From: Citrus sinensis
Taxonomy: Eukaryota > Streptophyta > Magnoliopsida > Sapindales > Rutaceae
DNA: 64,000 bases
NCBI RefSeq assembly: GCF_022201045.2
Contig: NC_068557.1
Location: 2,976,001-3,040,000, forward strand
Direction of reading: 5' to 3'
The notes beneath the pieces were generated by a model, which was not told where the DNA came from, did not search any database, and saw only the letters and a program-made list of their open reading frames with translations. Positions 49,001-63,764 of this stretch are shown here, piece after piece. Within the stretch, counting starts at the first letter, position 1. Each line of letters starts with the position of its first letter. Made by a program: the position numbers and the translations under genes.

Positions 49001-49540
49001 TACATTTCGTTCCTTGGGCTCAAAACTAGCCATATTACACAATTATCATCACTTCCACTTCCCTAGAACAAAAATATTTTTAAAAAAAGATGTTGGAAAA
49101 AAAAAAACACCATTACTACATACAATATATACATATAAACAAATACCAAACGTATTTGCATTAACAATTTTCAAAAAACTAATAACAGGTACAGTGTTTC
49201 AACACAGAAAAAATGCCAAAATAAATTAATCAAAAACATAACTTTCTTGTCTCCACATAACAAAAACAATAAAAATATCACAAAATTTCAAAAATTGTAA
49301 ACACCCCGCGTGATAATAGGATCAAATATCCCCAGATCAGCGATTAGACCCAGAAAAAGAAATTGAAAAGCAAACGACATTTGGGCAAGTGCCGTTTTGG
49401 GACATAAGAGAAGCGGGGTGAGGGGGAGAGAGAGGGCAAACCCTAGGTGGGGTATCGGAATTGGGATCTCTGGTGCCGTTTTGTACGACCGCTGATGATC
49501 TTCGCACCCTTTTCTTCTCTGCTGCGCCTGATTTCTTCAT
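46019..49540 (-). CDS. SEC62: SEC62, ER protein-translocation subunit
   Basis: Five minus-strand coding exons: 49442-49540, 48236-48550, 47163-47364, 46365-46593 and 46019-46244. They give 356 residues with all phases closing. The Lys/Arg-rich N-terminus is followed by the cytosolic Sec62 domain ([37 protein letters not shown]). Membrane segments follow near [38 protein letters not shown] and, after [20 protein letters not shown], a third [17 protein letters not shown]. The acidic tail ends HQDNI. Sec62 works with Sec61/Sec63 in post-translational import into the ER; plant forms have an extra third span and have been linked to ER-phagy. Intron 3 carries a plastid psbB fragment that is not part of the protein: exon 3 (TTC G) joins directly to exon 4 (TG AGA), restoring the conserved RAAIFGMIW. 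Confidence 0.93.
46990..47062 (-). pseudogene. psbB: Plastid psbB (CP47) fragment inserted in SEC62 intron 3
   Basis: On the minus strand about 70 bases encode [20 protein letters not shown] followed by GPT, an exact stretch of the photosystem II CP47 protein encoded by plastid psbB. Similarity stops abruptly on both sides (near 46990 and 47062), where ordinary intron sequence resumes. The codons are intact, so the transfer seems recent or the piece too short to have gathered stops. This is a nuclear plastid DNA (NUPT) insertion, not a functional gene. Confidence 0.8.
47701..47803. repeat. 44-bp tandem duplication in SEC62 intron 2
   Basis: GTTAAAGAACAACATCATAACC through GCTTAAAGCC at 47717-47760 is repeated at 47761-47803, preceded by a further partial ATGTTAAAGAACAACATG unit. 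Confidence 0.85.
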
Positions 49541-49625
49541 CGTTATTATTTCGCTCTTACGTTTTTTTTTCGTTTTCCCGTTTCTGCTTTTGTTGATTTA
49601 TTCGTGACTTTGCTTTTATTTATTA

Positions 49626-49662
<37 letters not shown>

Positions 49663-51219
49663 CTAATTTATTACTATTTTTTTTTTTGTTTTGGGGGGTG
49701 GGGGAAACAGTGAAAGCAAAAAGGAAAAGGTGTTTTTCACCTGTCCGGTTGCTTTGGCCTTTGCTTACACAACACAAATATTTATGGGAACATGTTAAAA
49801 CTTGTACAATTAGCCCCTTAATTGGACAAATGTCTAGGGCTGTCCTCTTTGGACCAATGAGATGATGCCATGTCAGCAAACTGATATCAATGTTTTATTT
49901 CTTTTGGACATGTGTACTTAAAAAATCTCAAATGAGGTTGCCTTTGAGGATGTGCATTGCAAGATTAACACATCCGACTTCATTATCTATCTATTGTTTA
50001 GTTAATGTGCAATCTTACAGGAAGCATAAATGTTTTGGATGCCACGTCATCCTTGGCTCAATTGGTTCCTCGAGATTTCACTCATCAGGCTGTGATACTT
50101 ATCTTAGGTCAATAATTGAGAGTCTCTGCAGTGATAAATGTGAAATTAAAAAAAAAACTGCAAGAAATTTAAGATAACGCAAGACTCAATCTTATGTAAT
50201 TTCAATGGGGGGGTTGGCGAGGGGAGCTTCGGCCACACACCCTGTCCGAAACGACTCCCGTCTTTTTGCGGGGTCTCGCGCAGAGGCCCGTTCCAAAACA
50301 AGACTTCACAATTTAAAAAAATTAATAAACACGCATTACAAGTTTTTTTTTTTTGGCTAGTAAAGTAAAAGTGTAAAACATTATATAAATAAGCATAAAA
50401 CGGAAATCTGATTTGGTTGTCACTCTTCACTGATAAGATTAGAAAAAAGTGATTGATTTCTAATTTAATTATGTCATAGTAATGAAAGTATATGATGATT
50501 ATATGGTGCGGCTATTTAAACTTATTAATTTTCTTTTTATACCATCTTTCTATTATCTAAATAATTTTAAAAAAAAATAATTAATTAACTCTTTTTTCTC
50601 TTTCTCTTCTTAATTTTATAAATTGTCATCAAATCATTTAGATATATTCTTTTAGCTCCAAGTAATTTGGATAATTGATTAAGAAAAACAAAACCCATCA
50701 TTTAAAAATGAATATCAATAAATTTTTATTAGTCATGAAAGTTAATAAATATTAAGAAATTAATTTTCACCAAATACAAAAACTAATGAATATAAAAAAA
50801 ATTCATAAATTTGAAAAATAGTGAAACTGAGTATTCAATTTGCATGGAGAATATGTAATTGTAAGGGAGCGAGTGAAAGCAATAAGTGAAATGTAATTTT
50901 AAAATTATAAATTTTTAATTTTTAATAATAAATTTATTTTTTTAAATAGTACAAAAAAAAATTAGTAGATTCAAATAGTGGAATTTTAATTATAAAGCCG
51001 CAACAGTATCTTTTTTCTATTTTTCACTTAATTTTCGACTTATTTAAATAATAAAAATTTAAATTGCTTTATCTGTAGGATTATCCCGATTGTGATGAGA
51101 CCCCACTTCTGTGGTAAACTGACAAATATGTCCGTTTCAGGTATTATCGTTAAGCCATCGAAGGACTTGGAGAGGCAGAGATTTCTGTAGCCATTAAAAT
51201 AACTTAAAAAAGCATTCAA
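49541..51219. other. Spacer upstream of SEC62 and of the small plastid protein gene
   Basis: The two genes are divergent. Just upstream of SEC62 lies a pyrimidine-rich stretch and an (ATTATC)-like repeat at 49620-49660, probably leader and promoter. A GC-rich island at 50206-50298 is out of keeping with its surroundings. From 50430 to 51060 the DNA is very AT-rich with nothing recognisable. Confidence 0.5.
50206..50298. other. GC-rich island of unknown origin
   Basis: About 90 bases rich in GGGG, CGCG and CCCG (for example GCGGGGTCTCGCGCAGAGGC) lie in AT-rich DNA. No tRNA promoter boxes, gene motif or flanking repeat is evident. It could be a retroelement or organelle-derived fragment. Confidence 0.4.
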
Positions 51220-52309
51220 ATGCTTTCTTTGCAATCTCTCTCATTTCTTCACAACAAGCCAATCCTATCACTCGAAAGATTAAACCATTATGTTAACAAT
51301 CCTTCACCTTCTGTTGTTGCTCGTGCAGTGGAGAATAATAATTCACAAAATAGCAAGTTCGAAATAGACCCAGAAGAGGCCAGGCAAGCCCTTCAAAGAC
51401 TTGACCAGCAGCTCAAATCTCTCTCCAATAAGCAAATCAGCTCTCCAAAAATAAAGGGTACTTCTCTTTTTTTTTTTCTTTTTTTTTCCTGCAATTCTAT
51501 TTTATACATATGCTTAATTTTCTGATTTATATATAGATATGGGTCCAATTGAAGTGTTCAACTTTACAATTCAAATTGCCTTCGAGCTTTTCCCATTTGT
51601 AGCAAAATTAAGTAATTCCCCTTAATCAGCAAATGAAATTCATGTTTGTTGATATGAAATGCAATACGTGGCTGAGCTTAATTATATGGAGTTTTGATAA
51701 GACAATATGTTGATATAGAAGAACCTTCAGCATGCATGTAAACTTGTTGGCACCCTCTAGCATTCTCATAATTAGGTCCTTTATTTGCAGTTTCTCTGCT
51801 GAGTTTGAATCTGCTTACTACAAATGTCTCAGAAGTTGAAATTATATATGTCAAAGTGACAGAAGATTAATTACAGGTTTTGATTTTAACATCACTTGTT
51901 CTGATAACCAATCAGTAGTGAACACAATCTGTCAAAAATCGAATTCATTTCAAGCTGCCAATTAGCAATTCTTTGGATGCTAATGCTAGCTGCAACTGAC
52001 CTAACTTGTAACTCCTTTTGACTAATTGCAGCTGCGGATGTGAAGATCACAAGAGGTCCAGGTCCAGCAGAGCAAGAAACACTGGAAATTTCAGGATCCT
52101 TTCTAACAAACACCACGGTTGCTCTCCTTATCTTCACCATTTTGTACAATGTACTATTTTATACCGTCATAAAGCCATCCATAGATGGACCGGATGACAT
52201 ACCAGCATCAGCTCCAGATACTACAATGGCAACGAATAAATCTCCTGAGGCAGCTCTAGTTAAGGAGTTGTCGCCGCCTCCATTTTTGGAAGATTCCGTT
52301 CAACGCTGA
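51220..52309 (+). CDS. Small predicted plastid membrane protein, function unknown
   Basis: Two coding exons, 51220-51457 and 52032-52309, with a GT-AG intron; 171 residues. The first 40 or so residues (MLSLQSLSFLHNKPILSLER, rich in Ser, Leu, Asn and lacking acids) look like a chloroplast transit peptide ending near VARAVE. A helical, charged region follows (EIDPEEARQALQRLDQQLKS, likely coiled coil). A single membrane span (TTVALLIFTILYNVLFYTVI) sits near residues 107-126, and the tail is Pro/Ser-rich and acidic. I do not recognise the family by name. The start is the first ATG with a good transit peptide downstream. The intron phase restores KIKAADVKITRGPGP across the junction. Thylakoid or envelope location is inferred only from the targeting region and span. 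Confidence 0.75.
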
Positions 52310-52340
52310 ACTGTTGTTTATTAGTAGATTATCAGTATAC

Positions 52341-52505
52341 TAATTAAGCACTTCAAAAGGAAGCACTTGTCGCGTTGAGCTGTGCTTATTTTATATGGAT
52401 GTTACCACAACGTATTATTAGTATCAGTGGTAATTAAGCACTTCCAAAGGAAGCACTTTGCACCTTGGGCTTGCTTATTTTGTAAGTGTCGCCACAGTGT
52501 ATCAT
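52341..52505. repeat. 90-bp tandem duplication in the 3' UTR of the small membrane protein gene
   Basis: TAATTAAGCACTTC begins copies at 52341 and 52431; each contains AAAGGAAGCACTT and GCTTATTTT. The copies are diverged at scattered sites. Confidence 0.8.
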
Positions 52506-52841
52506 GTGTCAATATGAAAAATCTAGTTCTTCATGAATAATAACACGATGTATGAGTATGAGCTTAAATTTTGAGAACAATAGGAGATCAGCATATCATT
52601 ATCAGCTCTATGTATTTTGATCATTTTTATCTAGATATCAAGGTTACATGCATCTTTCTAAACCATACATGTATCATTTAAGTCCTTATGTTCACAATTA
52701 GATTATTTTAGAGATTTATCCTTATCTAGATTTAATGTGCGGTGCAAAACAATTATTTGCACAAATTCAATCCGCGGCGCCGAACAATTATTTGTCCAAA
52801 AAACTAATAAAAGACAAAATTAATTTGCTCGGTGTATTGGC

Positions 52842-53086
52842 GTTGGCCATAATTCTGATATACTTTTAAGTAAGGATATTGTGTGTTCTATATTTTACTA
52901 ATTATGTCTTTATCACGGCTTATCATATGTATATTTCACGTGGTTTATTAAATGCGACGATCCACTAGAGTTGGCCATAATTCTGATATACTTTTAAATA
53001 AGGATATTGTCCGTCCTATAGTTTATTAATTATGTCTTTATCACGGCTTATCATATATGTCCTTACTGTGGTTTATTAAATGTGAC
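52842..53086. repeat. Tandem duplication, 128-bp period
   Basis: GTTGGCCATAATTCTGATAT starts copies at 52842 and 52970; both continue through TTATCACGGCTTATCATAT to TGGTTTATTAAATG. About nine in ten positions agree by eye. Confidence 0.85.
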
Positions 53087-54586
53087 CTTATCGTTTAATT
53101 TTTAGCTCTAATTGTTGACATGTTTTGTTTTTTTATTAAAAAAATTGTATCTCAGGCCAATAATTAATAGCGACAAAATATTAAGTTAGAAATCATAATT
53201 TTTTCTATTAAGATGAAATATATCTTTACATAAAAATATATTTTTTAAAAAACCACAATATATAAATACTAAAAAATAAATATTACTCCGACTTTAAACA
53301 AAAAAAAACAAACAAAGCTCATCCATTATAAATCAAATGTTTATTAGAGCCGTTTCTGAATTGAGTCCAATCATAATGTAAATTAAATCTCTACATCTAA
53401 TTAAGAAAGAAAGGGATGTCTGCTCTCAATCGCTCACAATTCCAACCCTATCTTGACATAAAATGAAAATATGCTGGTCCTCATTAATGATCCATCTGCT
53501 CCATTAATGCATGGTTGATTATCTGTACATTAATTATTACATCCAAATTTTGTGACAAATTAGATGTCATAAGAAGGAAGAAACACATGTCAAAGTCTCT
53601 CCCAATTTCTCAACCATTCTTCTAGAAAATATTTGACGAAGATGAGATTTTTCCTTCTAGATTTCGCAGAACCAGGTAGGCATCGACCAAGCAACTTGAA
53701 TCATTCATTGTGATAGTGTTGTGTGAAAATTACTTTTAAATGGGTGCGAAATTTACTCTCTTCTTGTAAGAAATGTCTTCACCACAATTTTAATTTTCAT
53801 TCTCTCCTATAAGTCCTTAAATAAGAATGAAGGATAAACTTAATTTTTTGGATAAATATTGAAGTTATTGGGCAATTAGTAAAACAAACCAAATATAATT
53901 ATGAACCCTAATTATTTATCATGTATTATATTACGTCTAATGGTGGCCTTTCGTTTTTCTACCTAGTTTATTCTATCATCAAATATCAAATGTCAATATC
54001 TCAAAAGCGATGAACCTTTGTTGACTACTCTAATATTTTATGTGAAATTATTATAATAAATTTTTTTTTTTTGGAAAGGTGTTGGATCCAGATCTAATAA
54101 TGAAATAATTGTCTAATCCAACTATAATTAAAACTCATTATACTCCATTAATTATTTCTTATGATTTTGTCTTTTGTACTTTTCCTCTTGGAGACTTTTT
54201 TAAAAGCTGATCACTCCATAGTTGTCTCGGTCCACAACCATTAATGATGAAATTATGGTTTCTTGTGACTGTTAAAATGGGAAAAAGTCAGTTACAAAAT
54301 AAAAAATCATAAATAAATGCGTTATAATTTTTGGGGTGTAAATGGATTTATAGTGCAACAAAAATACAAAACAAACAAAAAATTAATAATTGAAACAAAA
54401 ATAAATTGAAGAACAAATCTTTGTCAAAACTACACCACAGTTGTAAAATAAGGAGAGGCTGCTAAATTTGACTAAATTGTGATCCACCTAATGCCCTTGC
54501 TAGAGAGTTTGACTTCAAAACGAACAAGAAATGCTTGAGTTTAAATCAATCCAACATATGAAAAATATTGAGAAATATATATTTAT

Positions 54587-54587
<1 letters not shown>

Positions 54588-54610
<23 letters not shown>
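54588..54610. repeat. (CA)n microsatellite
   Basis: An uninterrupted CA run of about eleven units, followed by a short TA run. Confidence 0.9.
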
Positions 54611-54619
<9 letters not shown>

Positions 54620-55440
54620 AATATAAATCATTGCATTTGCATCCAATTCTCATCTCATCTCCTCAAATTGCACATTTTAATTATGGTTTGGTGTAAGGTT
54701 AGCCTCCCTTCTTCTTCTTCTTCTATTTTGTTCACTATCATTTGTATAATTTTATTCTATAAAATGAAAATCATAAAACAAACTTATCCATTTACAAGGT
54801 TATAAATATTTTTTCAATAATTGAAATAATGAAAGTATCCCAATATTAGACTATTTTAAAGAATTAATAAAGAAATTCTATTCCAAGTTTTAATTTTTAT
54901 ATGTTCCATACATTTTATGTTCAATAATTTATTTTTAATACTTATTTGACGTATGTGACTCGGTAGTACGTTGTTTTTATGTATTTTATCCGCGGTAAGT
55001 GGAATCCAACATTATTCGACTATTACAAAAAAAGAACAAAAAAGTTTTTTAATTATCTTAATTATTAAAAAAATATAATTAACTCAAAAGAATTTAAAGA
55101 AAGAAGACGAGTTTTGAGTTTTTGGGGTTTTTGTTTTATTTGGTTTTGATTTAGAGTGTATAATATTGCTTGACGATTCTTTTGGGCATTTTGGAAAAAC
55201 AAAAACAAAAAATAAAAAATAAAAAATAAAAAAAAAAGAAGAGAAAAGGAAGACAGAAGGGTTGTTCTTCTGTCTCCTTCCAACGTTGAATCCTAAGAAG
55301 AAGAAAAGAAAGAGCAAAAAATTAAATTTTGATTAATTAATTAAAGAAAGGCTGCAAAAAAGATCAAAACTTTGACTCTCTCTATTAAAAATCATCCCTT
55401 CCGTTCAGCATTGTATTTATCATTTTACATTCTTTTTTTT

Positions 55441-55932
55441 TTTTGCCCCCCCCCCCTCTCTCTCCCAAGTAAACGCTTCATTTCTTTGCCAGAAATTTGA
55501 CTCATTAAGCTTTTCATTTTCATAAACCCATCTGGGTTCTCAAGAACTCTCACCAATCTCAGGTGGGTCATTATCTATTTGATTCGAAAATGTTTCTGGG
55601 TTTTTATTTTTATTTTTCTTCTGGTTTGTTTCTTTAGGTTTGATGATAAATTTAAGATGGTAGGTCGAGTTTGCTAGTAGCTTTTTGGATATTATAACCT
55701 TCCAAATTTTTAGGAAATTTCATGTAGGCTAACCCCTTTCAATCTTTTTTGGAAGTTCTTGATGTTTTTTAGCTCAAGTTTTAATTTTTAGCGTATTAGT
55801 CATGTGATTTCCCTGTAGTTTGTTGTGGAAGGAAGCTCAAGTTTTGACTTTTCTTTTTGTTGATCTTTGTTTTAGTCTTGTTTAGATTACTGTAAAGTTG
55901 GAGATTTTTTCAGGATTTGAGGCTTTAGATTC
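55441..55932 (+). other. CDPK 5' leader and leader intron
   Basis: A C/CT tract at 55444-55468 probably marks the first exon. CTCAG followed by GTGGGT gives a donor at 55563, and TTTTTTCAG ends at 55913, leaving 19 nt of leader before the ATG. This 351-bp leader intron is predicted, not shown. Confidence 0.5.
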
Positions 55933-59732
<3,800 letters not shown>

Positions 59733-61458
59733 GGGTAAAAGAACTGAAAGTTATCCGACGGGCTAGCATATCGAGAAATTCACTTCTAAGAAAAAGTAAA
59801 ATTGTTTTATTTTTGTTAAGTTTACACAAGATTATTGTTATTTTATTTATTCTCTGATTTATGTCTTTGCATAGGTAGGATTAGGGTGGAGTGATCTTAT
59901 TAGTATCTTAATTGGCTGTGTTTAGAATTTGTCTATTATCTGCAGAAGGAAAAAAAGAGTTCCTAAGAGAGTTCCAAAGGTTGTTATTGTGGACCACTTT
60001 TGTGGTTGTACATATGCAATTTGTCCTCTTTCATTAGAATAAACATTGGTTTGTCTAATTGCCATTATTCAATTGACTGAAATACCTTAACTGCTACTCG
60101 TGTTTAATTTGTTTCTTGTAACAGGCAATTGTTTTATGAAGTAGGTGGTTGTGCTATTATTATGGTTTCCAGATTCTCAAACGCAGGGTTCAAATTATTC
60201 CATTTTTATTTTGATGTAGTTGCACTTTTAATAATAATGGGATTGAAATATAGGGTAAAGTATCCTAACAATTTGTTTAACCTATTTTTTTTCCAATTTT
60301 TTTTGCTATATTTGCCAAATTATGTCTTAACTTGAGATTCCTGTTACAAAATTTAGAAAATGTAATTTGCAATTTGAAATATAATATTAATTTGACACGC
60401 TTTGAGTGCATTTTTTTTTTCACTTTTCGTTCATTGCAATCATATTTTGGCCAAAAAATTTTAACAAAGAAAAAGGACAACTAGGTCATTTGACTTAATA
60501 ATAACCGACTTATTTAATTTTAAATATTTTAAAAATTTTTTGTTATTGTTTACTTGTCTTTTAGTAAAACTTTTTAGTAAAACTTTTGAGGCTTAAATAA
60601 GTCATTTTATTTCTATTAGTAAAAATATAAAACTTGAGTTTATGGGAGTAGAGGTTAAAATTAAATTATTTAAAACACCTCCTTATTTATTTCATAATAT
60701 TGTAACGTTCCTTTTATATCATAACTTTAAAAATGTCTATTAAAGTAAATTTATAATTGTTAATAAAAACTCTCATCGACAACAAATTAACTATTTTTTT
60801 TTTGTAAAAGATTTATTTGTAAAAATTCTACTAATAAAAGTTTTATTGGAAAAAGTTCTATTTAAAAAATATACCAAATGAAGTCTTATATAATATAATA
60901 TAAATGTCTATCTAGCATCATTGAAGAATAAATATGGAAAAGAAAAAAAAAATCCCATCTAGCATAGAAGCATTACAGGAATTTACATGTGGTGAGTATT
61001 TTCAAATCCGTTGTGAATCTGATTGAGACACACTTAACCAATGAATAATTGTCAAGTCACAAACAAATGAACAATAGTGTAAGCAAATTCTCCTTGAAAA
61101 AGGAGGCAGCCATGCAGTGTCGGGTTCCAAAATTCCTCTTTTTCTTGAGTCATAATATCATAGAGGAATAAAATTACCATAAACTACTTCAAAAATTGAT
61201 CATTTCTTTCAAAGTCCAGCTGACTTCTATAACAGGATCTACAAAAAGGTCTAACTAACAGTAAAATGTTCGGTCCAATTCCAACATTTTTGTTTCATCG
61301 TGTCTTCCAGTAATGACAAACTTACTACAATGAGAGTGTATCATCACTAAGGATAAAAAAAATTTCGCTACTAAACAAAAAGAAAATTTTTACTATAAGG
61401 GAAGGCTTGTATTTTTATCTCTTATAAACATTATACTTACTGTTATACATACATCACA
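59733..61458. other. CDPK 3' UTR and spacer
   Basis: The 3' UTR probably ends near the AATAAA-like signal at 60037-60045. Beyond it the DNA is AT-rich and holds no gene that I can support. Confidence 0.55.
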
Positions 61459-62431
61459 TAGGGATGGTAATGGGGAGGGGACCAATCTCCCCGTACCCAT
61501 CCCCGATATTTTACGTATGTATCCGTTCCCTCTTCGTCTCCGTCAGAATTACTTGAGAGAATCTTCATCCCCTCCCTGAATAATAACAGAGGATCCCCAA
61601 GGGTCCCCGATCCCCGAATAACTAATACATTTTTTTATTTTCGATTTTGAGTTAATCATATTAAAATAAAAAATTCAAATAAAAGTAAAGTTTGAAATAT
61701 ATCTTACATTAATATCCATTACAAAAGTCACATACATTAAATTAGTAAGTAACGCAACATGTAAGGGATACAAACTTCTTTTACAAATTATCGTGAATAA
61801 ATTAATAGTCTAATGCAAAATTGTTACAAATAAAATCGAATTTAGATTCAAAATTAACTTTTTCAATGGTGGCGTGGCACTTTATAAATGTGGACTATTC
61901 CCTTTACAGCACAATAGTTAAGTCGGAGCAAATCAAGAGCAAATATTATATTATATTATATTATATTAAATTAGATATTAAAATTGTGATTCGCTATGGG
62001 CAATTATAACATCTAAAAATAAATAAATAAAATAGATTTAAGTTTAAAACATTTAATGAATATTAAAATTAAAACAAAATTTTTGGGCTAATAAAATTTA
62101 CCCGGTTTTTTTAATATCCTAAATAAAAATTTAGGACTTTAATTAGTTAATTAGGCCTAAAAGTTTAATAATATAAATATATTGATATTTGTTATTTTTA
62201 CCAATATTTATAATTTTATAATTCAAATTTTATTATTTATTTACTAGTAATTTTAAAAAATAAAAATAAAATTAAAAATTAAAATGGGGAAATGAGTAGG
62301 GGATGGGGATTCCACCTCATCCCCGTCCCCTCCCCGAATAAGAAATTGAGTATGAAATTATCCTCATATCCTTCCCGAATGGGGAAAATCCCTGAGAATA
62401 CCCGTCCCCGTAGGGATTTTTGCCATCCCTA
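61459..62431. mobile_element. Non-autonomous hAT-type element, copy B, 973 bp
   Basis: The ends are TAGGGATGGTAATGGGGAGG and the inverted TTTTTGCCATCCCTA. A perfect 8-bp direct repeat ACATCACA flanks the element at 61451-61458 and 62432-62439. There is no transposase frame. It is closely similar along its length to the copy at 8683, so both probably derive from one family mobilised in trans. Confidence 0.92.
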
Positions 62432-62446
62432 ACATCACACCATTAT

Positions 62447-63058
62447 TTAAGAGAGTGAAGCAGTTGAAGTCATTGTTATGCACCCCAAGCTCCCACCTAC
62501 TTGTTTCATTTGAAATATTTCATATGAATATAATGCTTCATCACCCATGTCAAATGAAAGTATGACTGTGTGCTCTATCAGTCTTTGCTTTGCCAACCAA
62601 TAACAAACAAACTTATAACATAATTCAATATATTCCATGCCATTGATCAAATCTCTCCAACAATTTGTACCCAAGTTGTAGTATACCACCAGATGTGAGG
62701 AATTACAAACCTTTTCACTTTGCTCATCAGCCAACTTCAATGTAATAAACTTGTAATCATCATTATTTGATGGATCTAATCCCAAATCCAGCGTACCCAC
62801 CAGAGTAAACCTTTGTGCCATGATGGGACAACCCCATATTCTCTGGTAGCCGCGTTCCACAATGTTAATTTAAGTACGCAAAAGAGTGCCATCGAAATGG
62901 CCATGCATCATTAAGAATGGCACTTCAAGAAGATAGTTGCTTTCCATTGATAAGTCTGATGAGGTTTCATCAGAGAACAAAGAATTAAAATGAGTTTCTG
63001 GTGTTCTAGTGATTTCATTTTAATGAACAATATTTCGGTCAATACATCTTCATGCCGA
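62447..63058 (-). pseudogene. Decayed F-box gene with FBA-type domain
   Basis: On the minus strand pieces of a plant F-box protein follow in the right order but in different frames. They are an F-box start (DVLTEIL, near 63045), a segment TRTPETHFNSLFSDET (about 63000-62950), then LTLWNAATREY (about 62865-62835), and then LDLGLDPSNNDDYKFITLKL to GMEYIELCYKFVCYWLAKQ and VILSFDMGDEALYSYEIFQM in a 137-codon frame (62447-62860). LWNPATREY, GLDP..NDYK and the W-L-A / I-L-S-F-D-M motifs are F-box associated domain landmarks. At least two frameshifts and loss of most of the F-box mean it is not functional. The hAT target duplication lies 8 bases past its last codon. Confidence 0.6.
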
Positions 63059-63060
63059 TC

Positions 63061-63180
63061 TGTGGGCGCCATCTATTTTAGGTAGCAAGACTTTTTATGT
63101 GAGAACAAGAGGTATGGCATTCGAACCCGCTCGCATGGGGTAGGGTGTGGACGGGATTGGGTTCATCCAAATCTCCATTA
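63061..63180 (-). mobile_element. Possible SINE fragment
   Basis: On the minus strand GCGGGTTCGAATGCC is a good polymerase III B box; a GC-richer head (ACCCAATCCCGTCCACACCC) precedes it. No A box of good quality, tail or target duplication could be defined, so a retrotransposon fragment of another kind is possible. Confidence 0.35.
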
Positions 63181-63764
63181 ATTCCAGCCATTATTTATCT
63201 CTATCCATTGGCTGGTTTCTATATCATCTTCAACAAAGCATGACACATTCAGGACTCAATGTTCAATGACTATGAGATTAATGAGGGCACCTTTATTTTG
63301 TTTAATTGAAAATGTTACTAATGGACAAAAAATATAATATTTAATGTTCTGAAATCTATATTTTTTTTATATTTTAGTGACATCTTCGGATATCTCAATA
63401 TCTGTTGAGGATGCTTAAGCTCTCTTGAATATCTCATTGTATTTGGAAAAAAAAAATTGGTATTTATTGATTTTCACATTAATAAAAGCGTAAAATTGAT
63501 ATTTTACAAATATAATTAATTAAAATGTAGTAAAATGTAAGCTAGTATAAAAATATAATAGGCATCAACACTTCTTGTAATCGTTTATTATTTTATTTTA
63601 CTAAATTCATAAAATAGTAAAATGATAATAAGTCTAAATATTATACTAAAAAATAATGACACCAATACGCCGATTTTATTTTTGTTTTATTGATACATTT
63701 TTCTCCCAGTGTTTAGTTATGCCTTTTCGTTGTTGGTGTGCGTTGAATCATTTCAGATTGTAAC
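63181..63764. other. AT-rich spacer
   Basis: Nothing recognisable is seen between the SINE-like piece and the hAT-type end at 63765. Confidence 0.6.

Larger units (their letters stand above)
52506..55440. other. AT-rich spacer before the CDPK gene
   Basis: No gene supported. A 128-bp tandem duplication is at 52842-53086 and a (CA)n run at 54588-54610. Minus-strand frames at 55065-55317 are AT/TTC-rich and have no domain. Confidence 0.55.

Noticed and set aside
49014..49229. 71-codon plus-strand frame in SEC62 intron 1
   Set aside because: AT-rich intronic sequence, antisense to SEC62, no motif.
55065..55317. Overlapping minus-strand frames before the CDPK gene
   Set aside because: Phe/Leu runs come from poly-A and GAA tracts; no recognisable protein.
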